NCBI RefSeq assembly: GCF_031451695.1
Contig: NZ_JARWAM010000002.1
Span: 248,001 to 312,000, forward strand
Direction of reading: 5' to 3'
DNA length: 64,000 bases
DNA from: Franzmannia qiaohouensis
GTDB lineage: Bacteria; Pseudomonadota; Gammaproteobacteria; Pseudomonadales; Halomonadaceae
A program made the translations under genes and the position numbers. A model generated the notes under the pieces. The model was not told the DNA's origin. It saw nothing but the letters and a program-made list of their open reading frames with translations, and did not search any database. Shown here piece by piece: positions 16,757 to 25,107 of the stretch. Each line of letters begins with the position of its first letter. Positions within the stretch are counted from its first letter, which is position 1.

Positions 16757-17260
16757 TTAGGAGGTGGCGCGCAGGCTGGCTTGGGCGCCGGGCGGCGGCG
16801 AATGAGCCGCATGCAGGCGGCCGATGAGCTGGTCTTCGAGGGCGAAGCGCTCGGTCAACCCCTTGGCGAGACGATCAAGCCAGGCCGGCAACAGCCCCAG
16901 ATTGTGCTGGCACTTTACCGGCGAGGCATAGTCGGCATCGAAGGAGAGCACCAGCTCGGTGGACATGTCGAGGCGCTCGAGCAGACGCTCGGCGATCATC
17001 AACGCCTCGTCGTCGTTGAAGGCCGTGGCCTCCTCGCGCAGCTGCGGGTAGATCTCGAAGTGACCGGCGCTGATGTAGTCCATCAGCAGTTCGCTGAAGG
17101 TGTCGACCTGAGCCTTGGTCACCGCCTCGAGTTCGACGTCGCAGGCTTCCTGCAGTTCGACGAAGCTAACCAGCAGTTCGCGGCGCTGGTCGAGCCAGCG
17201 GTCGATCAGACGGTGAACGCCACCCCAGCGTTCCAGGGCCGTCTTGCAATCTTCGAGCAT
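16757..17260 (-). CDS. rsd: Regulator of sigma D (Rsd/AlgQ) anti-sigma factor
   Basis: Binds free sigma-70 and shifts RNA polymerase toward alternative sigma factors, mainly in stationary phase. The 167-residue helical protein matches Rsd/AlgQ with LEDCKTALERWGGVHRLIDRWLDQR, ELLVSFVEL, MDYISAGHFEIYPQL and LGLLPAWLDRLAKGLTERFALED. I place the start at the ATG 17260 behind GGGAGG, not the longer frame beginning at 17335. The adjacency to dsbB is shared with pseudomonads, where algQ neighbours a dsbB homologue. Confidence 0.92.
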   Translation of the reverse strand: MLEDCKTALERWGGVHRLIDRWLDQRRELLVSFVELQEACDVELEAVTKAQVDTFSELLMDYISAGHFEIYPQLREEATAFNDDEALMIAERLLERLDMSTELVLSFDADYASPVKCQHNLGLLPAWLDRLAKGLTERFALEDQLIGRLHAAHSPPPGAQASLRATS

Positions 17261-17358
17261 GGGCGCCTCCCTTGCACATCCTGAGCCGCCAACAGGGCGG
17301 ACTGACAGACTCGCGCGACTGGCGAGTCGTGTCAATCCTCCATCGGGTGGGATTTGCC

Positions 17359-17784
17359 TCAGCCGCGATCGACGCGGAACGACAGCGTGAACGACATGTT
17401 CTCGTTGGGGCAGAGCCGTGAGCTGCAGGCCTGGGGCTGGCGCATCTCCAGGTAGTAGGTACCGGCGTCGAGGCGCTCGGCGATGCGGAAGTTGAAGCGC
17501 TCGCCGCTGTCGCGATCCTCGGCGACCAGCTGGCCGTCGGCGTCCAGCAGGCGGCCGTTATAGCCACCCGGCAGGCTGCGCATGACCGGTGTAGTGGCGC
17601 TCAGGATGACGCTGGTGGGACGGTCCAGGGTAAAACGAAACATCCGAGCGCCAGAGGCCAGCTGGCCGTAGTAGGTCTGGCCAGGACGCAGCTCGGTGGC
17701 ACGCTCCTGCTGCATGGCGGTGGTCGAACAGCCGGCCACCAGCAGCATCACGAACAGCATCAGGGGAAGAGTCAGAAGGCGCAT
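17359..17784 (-). CDS. Lipoprotein with PPC-like beta domain
   Basis: A 141-residue predicted lipoprotein. The signal peptide ends in the lipobox LVAGC (Cys19, followed by Ser, so outer-membrane sorting is expected). The rest is a beta-rich domain, with RPGQTYYGQLASGARMFRF, DRPTSVILSA, GRLLDADGQLVAEDRD and LDAGTYYLEM. This pattern resembles pre-peptidase C-terminal (PPC) domains. Two cysteines near the end may form a disulfide, in keeping with dsbB next door. Function unknown. Confidence 0.75.
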   Translation of the reverse strand: MRLLTLPLMLFVMLLVAGCSTTAMQQERATELRPGQTYYGQLASGARMFRFTLDRPTSVILSATTPVMRSLPGGYNGRLLDADGQLVAEDRDSGERFNFRIAERLDAGTYYLEMRQPQACSSRLCPNENMSFTLSFRVDRG

Positions 17785-17798
17785 ACCAGGTTCCTTTT

Positions 17799-17876
17799 AT
17801 CTGGGTTACCGAACGAGTGCATCTGGGTTACCGGAAAATGCATCAGGGTTGCCGAAAAACGCTCACCCGCGGGTGA
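17799..17876. repeat. Three 21-22-base tandem repeats plus a 14-bp palindrome
   Basis: Upstream of the lipoprotein gene lie three degenerate direct repeats: ATCTGGGTTACCGAACGAGTGC (17799-17820, ends differ), its 21-base version (17821-17841) and a third (17842-17862), each built on ATCnGGGTTnCCG. Immediately after is the perfect palindrome TCACCCGCGGGTGA (17863-17876). The spacing of two helical turns suggests regulator sites for the lipoprotein promoter; no regulator is identifiable. Confidence 0.6.
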
Positions 17877-17898
17877 GGTGTCGAAACGGTAGCATATT

Positions 17899-18420
17899 TC
17901 AGCTACCGCGCACCGCCCGAATCCCGCGTACCAGCATCGCCAGCGGCGCGACGGCCAGGATCACGAAACCGATCAGCGTCCAGCCGGGTAGCGAGATGCC
18001 GAGGAACAGGAAGTCGATCTCGGCGCACTCGCCGGAGCCGGACAGCACCCTGGCCAGCACATCACGCCACGGCAGGATGTCCATCATGTAGTCGAGCCCC
18101 GGGCCGCAGCTCGGCACCTGGTCCGCCGGCAGCGACTGCAGCCACAGGTGGCGCCAGGCCACGCCGATGCCGCCTAGTACCGCCACCAGCCCCAGTCCGC
18201 CATACACGATCATGCCGGCGCCGCGCGGGTTGTGCAGGGCTGCCACCAGCAGCACCGCCGCCGCTGCCAGCACCGCGACGCGCTGGAAGATGCACAGCGG
18301 GCAGGGCTCGAGCCCAACGCCGTGCTCGAGCAGCAGGGCCACGGCCATCATAAGGCCGCAGAAAACGAGCCCGGCAAGGCTCCATTGGCGCGCCGACAGC
18401 GTCTTGAAAGTTGAGGTCAC
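17899..18420 (-). CDS. dsbB: Disulfide bond formation protein B
   Basis: Quinone-linked membrane protein that reoxidises DsbA. The product has four transmembrane segments, the first periplasmic redox pair in EPCPLCIFQRV, and the second pair as Cys in PSCGPG and SGECAEI. I favour a GTG start at 18420, preceded by GAGGAA at 6 bases, giving 173 residues; an in-frame ATG at 18453 has no ribosome-binding site. Lies downstream of gshA and upstream of the lipoprotein and rsd. Confidence 0.93.
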   Translation of the reverse strand: MTSTFKTLSARQWSLAGLVFCGLMMAVALLLEHGVGLEPCPLCIFQRVAVLAAAAVLLVAALHNPRGAGMIVYGGLGLVAVLGGIGVAWRHLWLQSLPADQVPSCGPGLDYMMDILPWRDVLARVLSGSGECAEIDFLFLGISLPGWTLIGFVILAVAPLAMLVRGIRAVRGS

Positions 18421-18467
18421 GCGAGTTCCTCGAATGGTGTCCATGTGGCTCATTGAGAGGCTGGCAA

Positions 18468-20084
18468 TCAGACGGCACGCGCCGCCCGGGGTTCACGTGC
18501 ACGGGTGAAATAGCCGTTGAGGAAGGCGCTGAAGCTTTCGCTATCGGCGGCCTCGAGCTCGCCCTGCTGGCGATGCGACGTCTCGATCAGCTCATCGAGC
18601 AGCGCCCGGTGGGCGGCGTCCATCGGCTCGTCGCGGAACTGTTCGGCCTGCTCCCGGGCCAGCGCCAGCATCGCCTCGGCGAAGCTTTCCTGAGTCTCCT
18701 GGAGCCTGGCCATGACGCGCCCAGAGGGAGTCAGCGAGGGGTCATCGAGCAGCGCTGCCAGCCCGCGTACCGCAGCGCCGTGGGGGCTGCCCTCCTCACG
18801 CATGTCGAGCAGTTCGGCCACCGCCTCGAGCTCGGCGAATATCTCGGCCCCGCGGCCGGCCACCGAGCGCAGTTCGCCGTCGATGCTCAAGCGCATCGCC
18901 GGGTCGCGACCGCGCTCCACTACCAGCCGGCGGTTGTCGTCGAGATGGTCGCACTCGTCGTCGGGGATCCACGGGCTGTCCGCCAGCAGGCACCACATCA
19001 GAAAGGTGTCCAGGAAATACATCTGGGCGGCGTCCACGCCCAGCGGCAGAAACGGATTGAGATCCAGGCAGCGCACCTCGATGTACTCCACCCCGCGCGC
19101 CTCCAGCGCCTGGCTGGGCGTCTCGTCGTGGCGTGCCACGCGCTTGGGGCGAATGTCGCTGTAGTACTCGTTCTCGATCTGCAGGATATTGGCGTTGAGC
19201 TGCTGCCACTCGTTGCCCTGCCTCACGCCCAGCGACTGGTACGGCGCCCAGGGCGTGGAGATCGCATGGCGCAGGGTGCCGACATAGTTCGACAGCGAGT
19301 TGAAACAGATCTTGAGCTGTTCCTGGACCTTGTTCTGGTAGCCGAGCCCGGACATGCGCAGGGTAGTGGCATAGGGCGCCAGCAGGGTGTCGCGGCCGTG
19401 GGCTTCGAGCCACTCGGGCGCAGGCTTGTCGTCGAGGAAGCTGCGGTCGATGGCCGGCGACGAGCCGAACAGGTACATCAGCAGCCAGCTGTTGCGGCGG
19501 AAGTGGCGAATCAGCCCGAAATAGCGGCTAGAACGGTAGTCGGCGTCCGACGAGGCGGCGGCATCCGGCGCCTGGGGGTCCAGCTCGCGCAGCAGCGGCC
19601 ACAGATTGTCGGGCAGCGACACATTGTAGTGAACCCCGGCGATGGCCTGCATGATCCGCCCGTAGCGCACGTCGAGCCCCTTGCGGTAGACGTGCTTCAT
19701 GGTGCCGATATTGGAGCTGCCGTAGTCGGCGATCGGCACGCTGTCATTGCCGTCAAGCCGAGCCGGCATGCTGGCCGGCCAGATCAGCTCATTACCCAGG
19801 TAGTGGTAGCTGAAGCGGTGCAGGTCGCCGAGAAAGCCCAGCGCGTCGTCGGGCCTGCAGTACACCGGCGTGATGTACTCGAGCAGCGCCTCGGAGTAGT
19901 CGGTGGTGATATGCGGGTGGGTAAGTTTCGAGCCCAGCGCATGGGGGTGCGGGGTCTGGACGATGCGGCCGGTGGTATCGACGCGCAGCCCCTCTTTCTC
20001 GATGCCGCGGCGCAGGCGACCGATCTGGCCCTCGCGGGCCGGCGCCTTGAGCCGGGCGATAACGGAAGCGAGTTGCTCGGACAA
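18468..20084 (-). CDS. gshA: Glutamate--cysteine ligase
   Basis: First step of glutathione synthesis, joining glutamate and cysteine at the expense of ATP. The protein is of the gammaproteobacterial GshA type: RGIEKEGLRVDTTGRI near the N-terminus, HPHALGSKLTHPHITTDYSE, ALLEYITPV, GVHYNVSLPD and EVRCLDLNPFLPLG. The E. coli alignment requires a start close to SEQLASVIARL; I chose the TTG at 20084, which has GGGGTG upstream, giving 538 residues. A GTG at 20093 is the alternative. Family length is about 520. Confidence 0.93.
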   Translation of the reverse strand: MSEQLASVIARLKAPAREGQIGRLRRGIEKEGLRVDTTGRIVQTPHPHALGSKLTHPHITTDYSEALLEYITPVYCRPDDALGFLGDLHRFSYHYLGNELIWPASMPARLDGNDSVPIADYGSSNIGTMKHVYRKGLDVRYGRIMQAIAGVHYNVSLPDNLWPLLRELDPQAPDAAASSDADYRSSRYFGLIRHFRRNSWLLMYLFGSSPAIDRSFLDDKPAPEWLEAHGRDTLLAPYATTLRMSGLGYQNKVQEQLKICFNSLSNYVGTLRHAISTPWAPYQSLGVRQGNEWQQLNANILQIENEYYSDIRPKRVARHDETPSQALEARGVEYIEVRCLDLNPFLPLGVDAAQMYFLDTFLMWCLLADSPWIPDDECDHLDDNRRLVVERGRDPAMRLSIDGELRSVAGRGAEIFAELEAVAELLDMREEGSPHGAAVRGLAALLDDPSLTPSGRVMARLQETQESFAEAMLALAREQAEQFRDEPMDAAHRALLDELIETSHRQQGELEAADSESFSAFLNGYFTRAREPRAARAV

Positions 20085-20246
20085 GGTAAACACCCCATGG
20101 CATGGAAGGATGGGGCCCGGCCCCTCTTCGCTGATGAAACGGGACGAGCGTCGGGAAATCCACGACGCTCGCACAAGTGACACATTATGGTGCCTGGTCG
20201 AGACCTTTCAAGGCGCCAGGCGTGAAAGATGTTTTGCCGCCAGGCA

Positions 20247-22595
20247 CTACTTGTCCTTACGCCGCGCCTGCAGCAGCGCGGCACCCAGCGCACCGACCTG
20301 GCCGCCGGCCTGGCCCTTGCCCTGCCCCGACGGGTTTGAATCGCGCTTGCGTGCGGGCTTGTCGGCACGTGCCTGACGCGCGCCACCACGGCTCTGCTGC
20401 TCCTCGGGCCGGTCGTCGAGGCGCATCGAGAGGCCAATCCGCGCGCGCTCCAGGTCGACGCTCATCACCTTGACCTTGACGATGTCCCCGGCCTTGACCA
20501 CCGAGCGCGGGTCGTCGACGAACTTGTTCGACAGCGCCGAGATATGCACCAGGCCATCCTGATGCACGCCGACATCGACGAAGGCGCCGAAGTGGGTGAC
20601 GTTGGTCACCGTGCCCTCGAGCAGCATGCCGACCTCGAGGTCCTTGAGCGTCTCGACCCCCTCGCGGAACTCGGCGGCCTTGAACTCGGGACGCGGGTCG
20701 CGGCCCGGCTTGTCGAGCTCCTTGAGGATATCGCTGACGGTGGGCACGCCGAAGCGCTCATCGGCGAAGTCCGCCGGCTTGAGCGACTTGAGCGTGGCGC
20801 TGTCGCCGATCAGGCCGGCCAGCGGCCGCCCGCTGCGCTCGGCAATGCGCTCGACCAGCGGGTAGGCCTCGGGGTGCACGGCGCTGGCATCCAGCGGGTT
20901 GTCGCCGTTCATGATGCGCAGGAAACCGGCGCACTGCTCGAAGGTCTTGGGGCCCAGCCGGCTGACCTCGAGCAGCGCGCGGCGGCTGCTGAAGGCACCC
21001 TCGGCGTTACGCCGCGCGACGATGTTCTCGGCCAGCCCCAGGTTGAGCCCCGAGACCCGCGACAGCAGCGCCACGGAGGCCATGTTGAGGTCGACGCCCA
21101 CGGCGTTGACGCAGTCCTCGATCACCGCCTCCAGGCTTCGCGACAGCTGCACCTGGGAGACATCGTGCTGATACTGGCCGACGCCGATCGACTTGGGCTC
21201 GATCTTGACCAGCTCGCCGAGCGGGTCCTGCAGGCGCCGGGCAATAGAGACCGCGCCGCGGATGGTGACGTCGAGATCGGGGAACTCGCGGGCGGCGTAC
21301 TCCGAGGCCGAATAGACCGAGGCCCCGGCCTCGCTGACCATGACCTTGGCCAGCTGGCGCGGCGCCAGGCGCTTGATCAGCTCGCCGGCCAGCTTGTCGG
21401 TCTCGCGGCTGGCGGTACCGTTGCCCACCGCGATCAGCGCCACGCCGTGGCGCTCGACCAGCTTGCCGAGCACCGCCAGCGACTCGTCCCAGCGCTTCTG
21501 CGGCGCGTGGGGGTAGATGGTGGCGTGCTCGAGGAACTGGCCGGTGGCGTCCACCACCGCCACCTTGCAGCCGGTGCGCAGGCCGGGGTCGATGGCCAGG
21601 GTCGCCTTGGGCCCGGCCGGCGCCGCCAGCAGCAGGTCCTTGAGGTTGGCGGCGAAGACTCCGATCGCCTCCTGCTCGGCGCGCTCGCGCAGGCGCCCCA
21701 TCAGCTCGGTCTCGAGGTGGGTATAGAGCTTGACCCGCCAGGTCCAGCGCACCACCTCGGCCAGCCACTTGTCGGCGGCCCGCCCGCGGTCGCTGATGCC
21801 CACGTGCTGGGCGATGGCCACCTGGGCCGGATGCAGCGGCGCTTCATCCTCGCCGGGCAGCTTGATGGCCAGGCTCAGCACACCTTCGTTGCGGCCGCGG
21901 AACATCGCCAGGGCTCGGTGCGAGGGGGTCTTGGCCAGCGCTTCGTCGTGCTCGAAGTAGTCGGAGAACTTGGCGCCCTGCTGCTCGTGTCCGGCGATCA
22001 CCCGCGCACTCAGCTGGCCCTCGGCCCATAGCCGCTCACGCAGCTTGCCGACCAGCTCGGCCTCTTCGGCGAAGCGCTCCATGAGAATCTGCTTGGCGCC
22101 GTCCAGCGCCGCCTTGGCGTCTTCGACCGCCGGCGTCTCGCCCTCGGCGGGACGCAGGTAGCGGCTGGCCTCGGCGTCTGGATCCAGGGTCGGGTCGGCG
22201 AGCAGCGCGTCGGCCAGCGGCTCGAGGCCAGCCTCGCGGGCTATCTGCGCCTTGGTGCGGCGCTTCTTCTTGTAGGGAAGATAGAGATCCTCGAGGCGCT
22301 GCTTGGTCTCGGCTGCCTGGATCTGGCGCTTCAGGTCGGCGTCGAGTTTGCCCTGCTCGTCAATGGCGGCGAGCACCGCGGCGCGGCGCTCCTCGAGCTC
22401 GCGCAGGTAAACCAGGCGCTCGTCAAGCTGACGCAGCTGGGTGTCGTCGAGGCCACCGGTGACCTCCTTGCGGTAGCGCGAGATGAAGGGCACGGTAGCC
22501 CCGCCGTCGAGCAGTTCTACCGTGGCCGAAACCTGCTGGGGGCGGACACCGAGTTCGTCGGCGAGGCGGGCAATGATAGCGGCGTATGCGTCCAT
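20247..22595 (-). CDS. tex: Tex family RNA-binding transcription accessory protein
   Basis: A 782-residue Tex protein, a nucleic-acid-binding factor related to eukaryotic Spt6. It has the N-terminal helical region (TVPFISRYRKEVTGGLD), the YqgF-like RNase fold (ATLAIDPGLRTGCKVAVVD), helix-hairpin-helix repeats around LLSRVSGLNLGLAENIV, and a C-terminal S1 domain (GTVTNVTHFGAFVDVGV, DGLVHISALS). The last 50 residues are basic and Gly/Gln-rich. Start at ATG 22595 behind AAGGA; an upstream ATG at 22697 has no ribosome-binding site. Confidence 0.95.
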   Translation of the reverse strand: MDAYAAIIARLADELGVRPQQVSATVELLDGGATVPFISRYRKEVTGGLDDTQLRQLDERLVYLRELEERRAAVLAAIDEQGKLDADLKRQIQAAETKQRLEDLYLPYKKKRRTKAQIAREAGLEPLADALLADPTLDPDAEASRYLRPAEGETPAVEDAKAALDGAKQILMERFAEEAELVGKLRERLWAEGQLSARVIAGHEQQGAKFSDYFEHDEALAKTPSHRALAMFRGRNEGVLSLAIKLPGEDEAPLHPAQVAIAQHVGISDRGRAADKWLAEVVRWTWRVKLYTHLETELMGRLRERAEQEAIGVFAANLKDLLLAAPAGPKATLAIDPGLRTGCKVAVVDATGQFLEHATIYPHAPQKRWDESLAVLGKLVERHGVALIAVGNGTASRETDKLAGELIKRLAPRQLAKVMVSEAGASVYSASEYAAREFPDLDVTIRGAVSIARRLQDPLGELVKIEPKSIGVGQYQHDVSQVQLSRSLEAVIEDCVNAVGVDLNMASVALLSRVSGLNLGLAENIVARRNAEGAFSSRRALLEVSRLGPKTFEQCAGFLRIMNGDNPLDASAVHPEAYPLVERIAERSGRPLAGLIGDSATLKSLKPADFADERFGVPTVSDILKELDKPGRDPRPEFKAAEFREGVETLKDLEVGMLLEGTVTNVTHFGAFVDVGVHQDGLVHISALSNKFVDDPRSVVKAGDIVKVKVMSVDLERARIGLSMRLDDRPEEQQSRGGARQARADKPARKRDSNPSGQGKGQAGGQVGALGAALLQARRKDK

Positions 22596-22669
22596 GACAT
22601 CCTTGATGTAGCAACGGCAAAAGATCGCGCCAAGGTACCATAAACGCCCCGCACTCGCCGCAGACAAGG

Positions 22670-22939
22670 TCAGCGCCGCCAGCCAATGTCGTCCCAATAG
22701 TGGCGACGGCTCTCGCGGTTTGCCTCGTGACGCGTCAGGCCAATATCCCGCAGCAGTGCATCGCTGAGCTCATGCAGCTGATTGCGCTCACGACGAAGCT
22801 GGGCGAGCCGGTCCATGCGGCGCGCCCAGTGCCACAGCCGTACGATAAACCGCAGCCGCTGACGCGCTGTGTGCTGGGCCGGATGATGGGCGCAGGCATT
22901 GCCTTGGGGAACCGAAGGGGAGATCGAGTCCATGGTCAT
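22670..22939 (-). CDS. DUF1127 small protein
   Basis: An 89-residue protein whose C-terminal half is a DUF1127 (YjiS-like) domain: LRRERNQLHELSDALLRDIGL followed by TRHEANRESRRHYWDD. The Arg-rich middle (RQRLRFIVRLWHWARR) is strongly basic. I start it at ATG 22939, behind AGGAGGA. DUF1127 proteins in other bacteria have been tied to RNA and phosphate/carbon metabolism, but a general function is not settled. It is divergent from a LysR-type gene, with a likely operator between them. Confidence 0.85.
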   Translation of the reverse strand: MTMDSISPSVPQGNACAHHPAQHTARQRLRFIVRLWHWARRMDRLAQLRRERNQLHELSDALLRDIGLTRHEANRESRRHYWDDIGWRR

Positions 22940-23017
22940 GGCAACTTCCTCCTGAGGGGTGTGGAGGAAGTGTCGAGGAGCGGCTAAAATCAATCCAACG
23001 AATACTTCTTATGCATG

Positions 23018-23036
23018 GCATCAAATGAATTGATGC
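23018..23036 (+). promoter_or_regulatory. LysR-type operator between DUF1127 and LysR genes
   Basis: A perfect inverted repeat, GCATCAA-5-TTGATGC, containing the LysR-type T-N11-A pattern (TCAAATGAATTGA). It lies in the 139-base divergent region, 43 bases before the regulator start, so it probably serves autoregulation and control of the DUF1127 gene. Confidence 0.6.
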
Positions 23037-23078
23037 ACGGGCGATAAGAGAGCGACGCGTCACCGATGAGGAAGCCAT

Positions 23079-23933
23079 ATGCTCCAGACCATCGATCACG
23101 AACTACTGCGCACCTTTGTCGCCATCGTCGACCACGGCGGCTTCACTCGCGCCGCACAGGCGGTGAACCGAACACAGTCGGCCGTGAGCATGCAGATCAA
23201 GCGACTAGAGGAGGACGTGATCCAGCGCCAGCTGTTCGAACGGCAAGGCCGTCAGATGCTGCTGACCAGCGAGGGGGCGACACTGCTCGGCTATGCGCGA
23301 CGCATCCTCGACCTGCATGGCGAGGCACTCACCATGCTCCGTCAGCCGGATATGGTCGGCAAGGTGAGGCTCGGCGTCCCTGACGACTACGTGATGCGCT
23401 TTTTGCCAGGCATCCTGAAGTCTTTCTCCCACACCTGGCCACTAGTGGATGTTGAGGTACAGTGCGCGCCCTCCTCCGAGCTGATCAACCGCCACAAGGG
23501 CCAGCTCGACCTGAGTATCGTGACCCGTGAAGTGGGACACGAGATCGGCGAGATCCTGCTGCAGGATCAAACGGTATGGGTAGTGGCAGAGTCGCATGCG
23601 ACACACCGCCACTCCCCCCTGCCGCTGGCGCTGTTCGAAGAGCCCTGCTTCTGTCGGCGCCACGCCTGCAACGCCCTGACCCGGGCCGGCCTGTCGTATC
23701 GCGTCGCCTACAGCAGCCCTAGCTTGGCCACACTTCAAGCAGTCGTCGGGGCAGGCCTTGCCGTCTCGGCGTGGATGAAGAGCCTGGTCACGCCGGGCAT
23801 GCGCATCCTCGACGAGGCAGACGGCTTTCCTCCCCTGCCCGACGCCTCCATCGTGCTGCTGCGAGCACCAGACACTCACTCTCCCGTAGTGGAGGGCCTA
23901 GCGCAGCACATTGTCGAAGGCTTCAGGCTCTAG
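23079..23933 (+). CDS. LysR-family transcriptional regulator
   Basis: A 284-residue LysR regulator. The winged helix-turn-helix is at 1-65 (LLRTFVAIVDHGGFTRAAQAVNRTQ then SAVSMQIKRLEED), followed by the linker helix and a periplasmic-binding-like effector domain. The N-terminus resembles the LrhA/HdfR-like group. Start ATG 23079 follows GAGGAAG. It is divergent from the DUF1127 gene, and LysR genes beside DUF1127 genes are a recurring arrangement in related bacteria. The effector is unknown. Confidence 0.9.
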   Translation: MLQTIDHELLRTFVAIVDHGGFTRAAQAVNRTQSAVSMQIKRLEEDVIQRQLFERQGRQMLLTSEGATLLGYARRILDLHGEALTMLRQPDMVGKVRLGVPDDYVMRFLPGILKSFSHTWPLVDVEVQCAPSSELINRHKGQLDLSIVTREVGHEIGEILLQDQTVWVVAESHATHRHSPLPLALFEEPCFCRRHACNALTRAGLSYRVAYSSPSLATLQAVVGAGLAVSAWMKSLVTPGMRILDEADGFPPLPDASIVLLRAPDTHSPVVEGLAQHIVEGFRL

Positions 23934-23997
23934 GCTGACTCGACTCGGATACTCCACACTGGCATCGCGCAGCATGACAACCTGCCGCCATCAATCT

Positions 23998-25107
23998 TCA
24001 GCGGCCAGCGCGGTTGCGCTCCAGGGCGTTGCGATACACCGCCAGCAAGCGATAGAAGCCGTGCACGAACTTGCCGTAGGGCATGGTGATGAACAGCGCC
24101 ATGACGACCCCCAGATGCACCACCAGCATCACCCCCATGGCCGAGGTTTCACGCAGCAGCATGAGCGCCAAGCCGGTGAAACCGGTCAGCCACAGCAGCG
24201 CAATAAAGGCCACGTCCATGCCCATCTGGCGCACGTCGGCAGTGTCCGGGTCGCGCACCAGCTTGAGGTACAGCAGCCCCGCCGGGCCGATCAGCAGGCC
24301 GATGCCACCCAGGGTGCCAAACAGCTTGGGTAGGCTGATGAAGTCGTAGGGCGCCTGCCAGCCGAACACGTAGTGATAGATGGTGCCGGTGACGGTGGCA
24401 GCGAAACTGAGCATGAAGCCGTAGAAGGTGAAGTGGTGGAAACGCCGCCGCCAGTGAGAGTGGTAAGCGTCGGGATAGGTGCAGCCGACCTCGCCCTGGC
24501 CGTGCAGGTGCTTGAGCGAGAAGGTCTCCTTGAGCGCCTGTCGCCAGCTTTCGCCGTCGCGCAGCCCGGCCACGCCCTCGCCGCTCTCGCGCCAGAACCG
24601 CACCATCCCCATCACCAGCGCCAGCAGCACGAAGAGCGACACCGAGCCGAAGGTCACCACCATCACGTTATGTGGCATTAGCGCGTAGAAGTCGCCGCCA
24701 TGCTGGGTAGTCACCAGCGCCGATAGCCCGCCGTTGAGGCCGATGGATATCAGCAGTAGCAGCGTCACCCCCACCGCCAGCGCCAGTGCGGCGAGCAAGC
24801 CGTTACGGTCGAACAGCTTCGCCAGAGGACCCGGCCAGGCGTAGTCGCGGTAAGACTCAGCGCGTAGCTTGGCCATCGACTGCGGTACGTTGACGGCGAA
24901 CTCGTGGGGCGGTGCGTACTGACACGCGTAGTAGCACTCGCCGCAGTTATGGCAAAGATTGGCCAGGTACTTGAGATCCTCGGGGGTGAAGGCGCGACGC
25001 CGCTCCATGGCTGGGAACACCGGGCAGAACCCCTCGCAATACCGGCAGGCATTGCAGATCGTCATGTTGTTACGGGTTTCCTCGATCAGTGCCTCAATCT
25101 TTTGCAT
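23998..25107 (-). CDS. tcuB: Tricarballylate utilisation protein B-like membrane iron-sulfur protein
   Basis: Membrane electron-transfer partner of the TcuA flavoprotein. The 369-residue protein carries two 4Fe-4S motifs near the N-terminus (CNACRYCEGFCPVFPAM and CHNCGECYYACQYAPP), a short soluble segment, then about six hydrophobic segments with histidines such as HHFTFYGFML and HYVFGW that could bind haem. It passes electrons from reduced TcuA to the quinone pool. It overlaps the end of tcuA by 14 bases, so translation is probably coupled. The name follows the Salmonella TcuB family; the in vivo substrate here is unproven. Confidence 0.88.
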   Translation of the reverse strand: MQKIEALIEETRNNMTICNACRYCEGFCPVFPAMERRRAFTPEDLKYLANLCHNCGECYYACQYAPPHEFAVNVPQSMAKLRAESYRDYAWPGPLAKLFDRNGLLAALALAVGVTLLLLISIGLNGGLSALVTTQHGGDFYALMPHNVMVVTFGSVSLFVLLALVMGMVRFWRESGEGVAGLRDGESWRQALKETFSLKHLHGQGEVGCTYPDAYHSHWRRRFHHFTFYGFMLSFAATVTGTIYHYVFGWQAPYDFISLPKLFGTLGGIGLLIGPAGLLYLKLVRDPDTADVRQMGMDVAFIALLWLTGFTGLALMLLRETSAMGVMLVVHLGVVMALFITMPYGKFVHGFYRLLAVYRNALERNRAGR

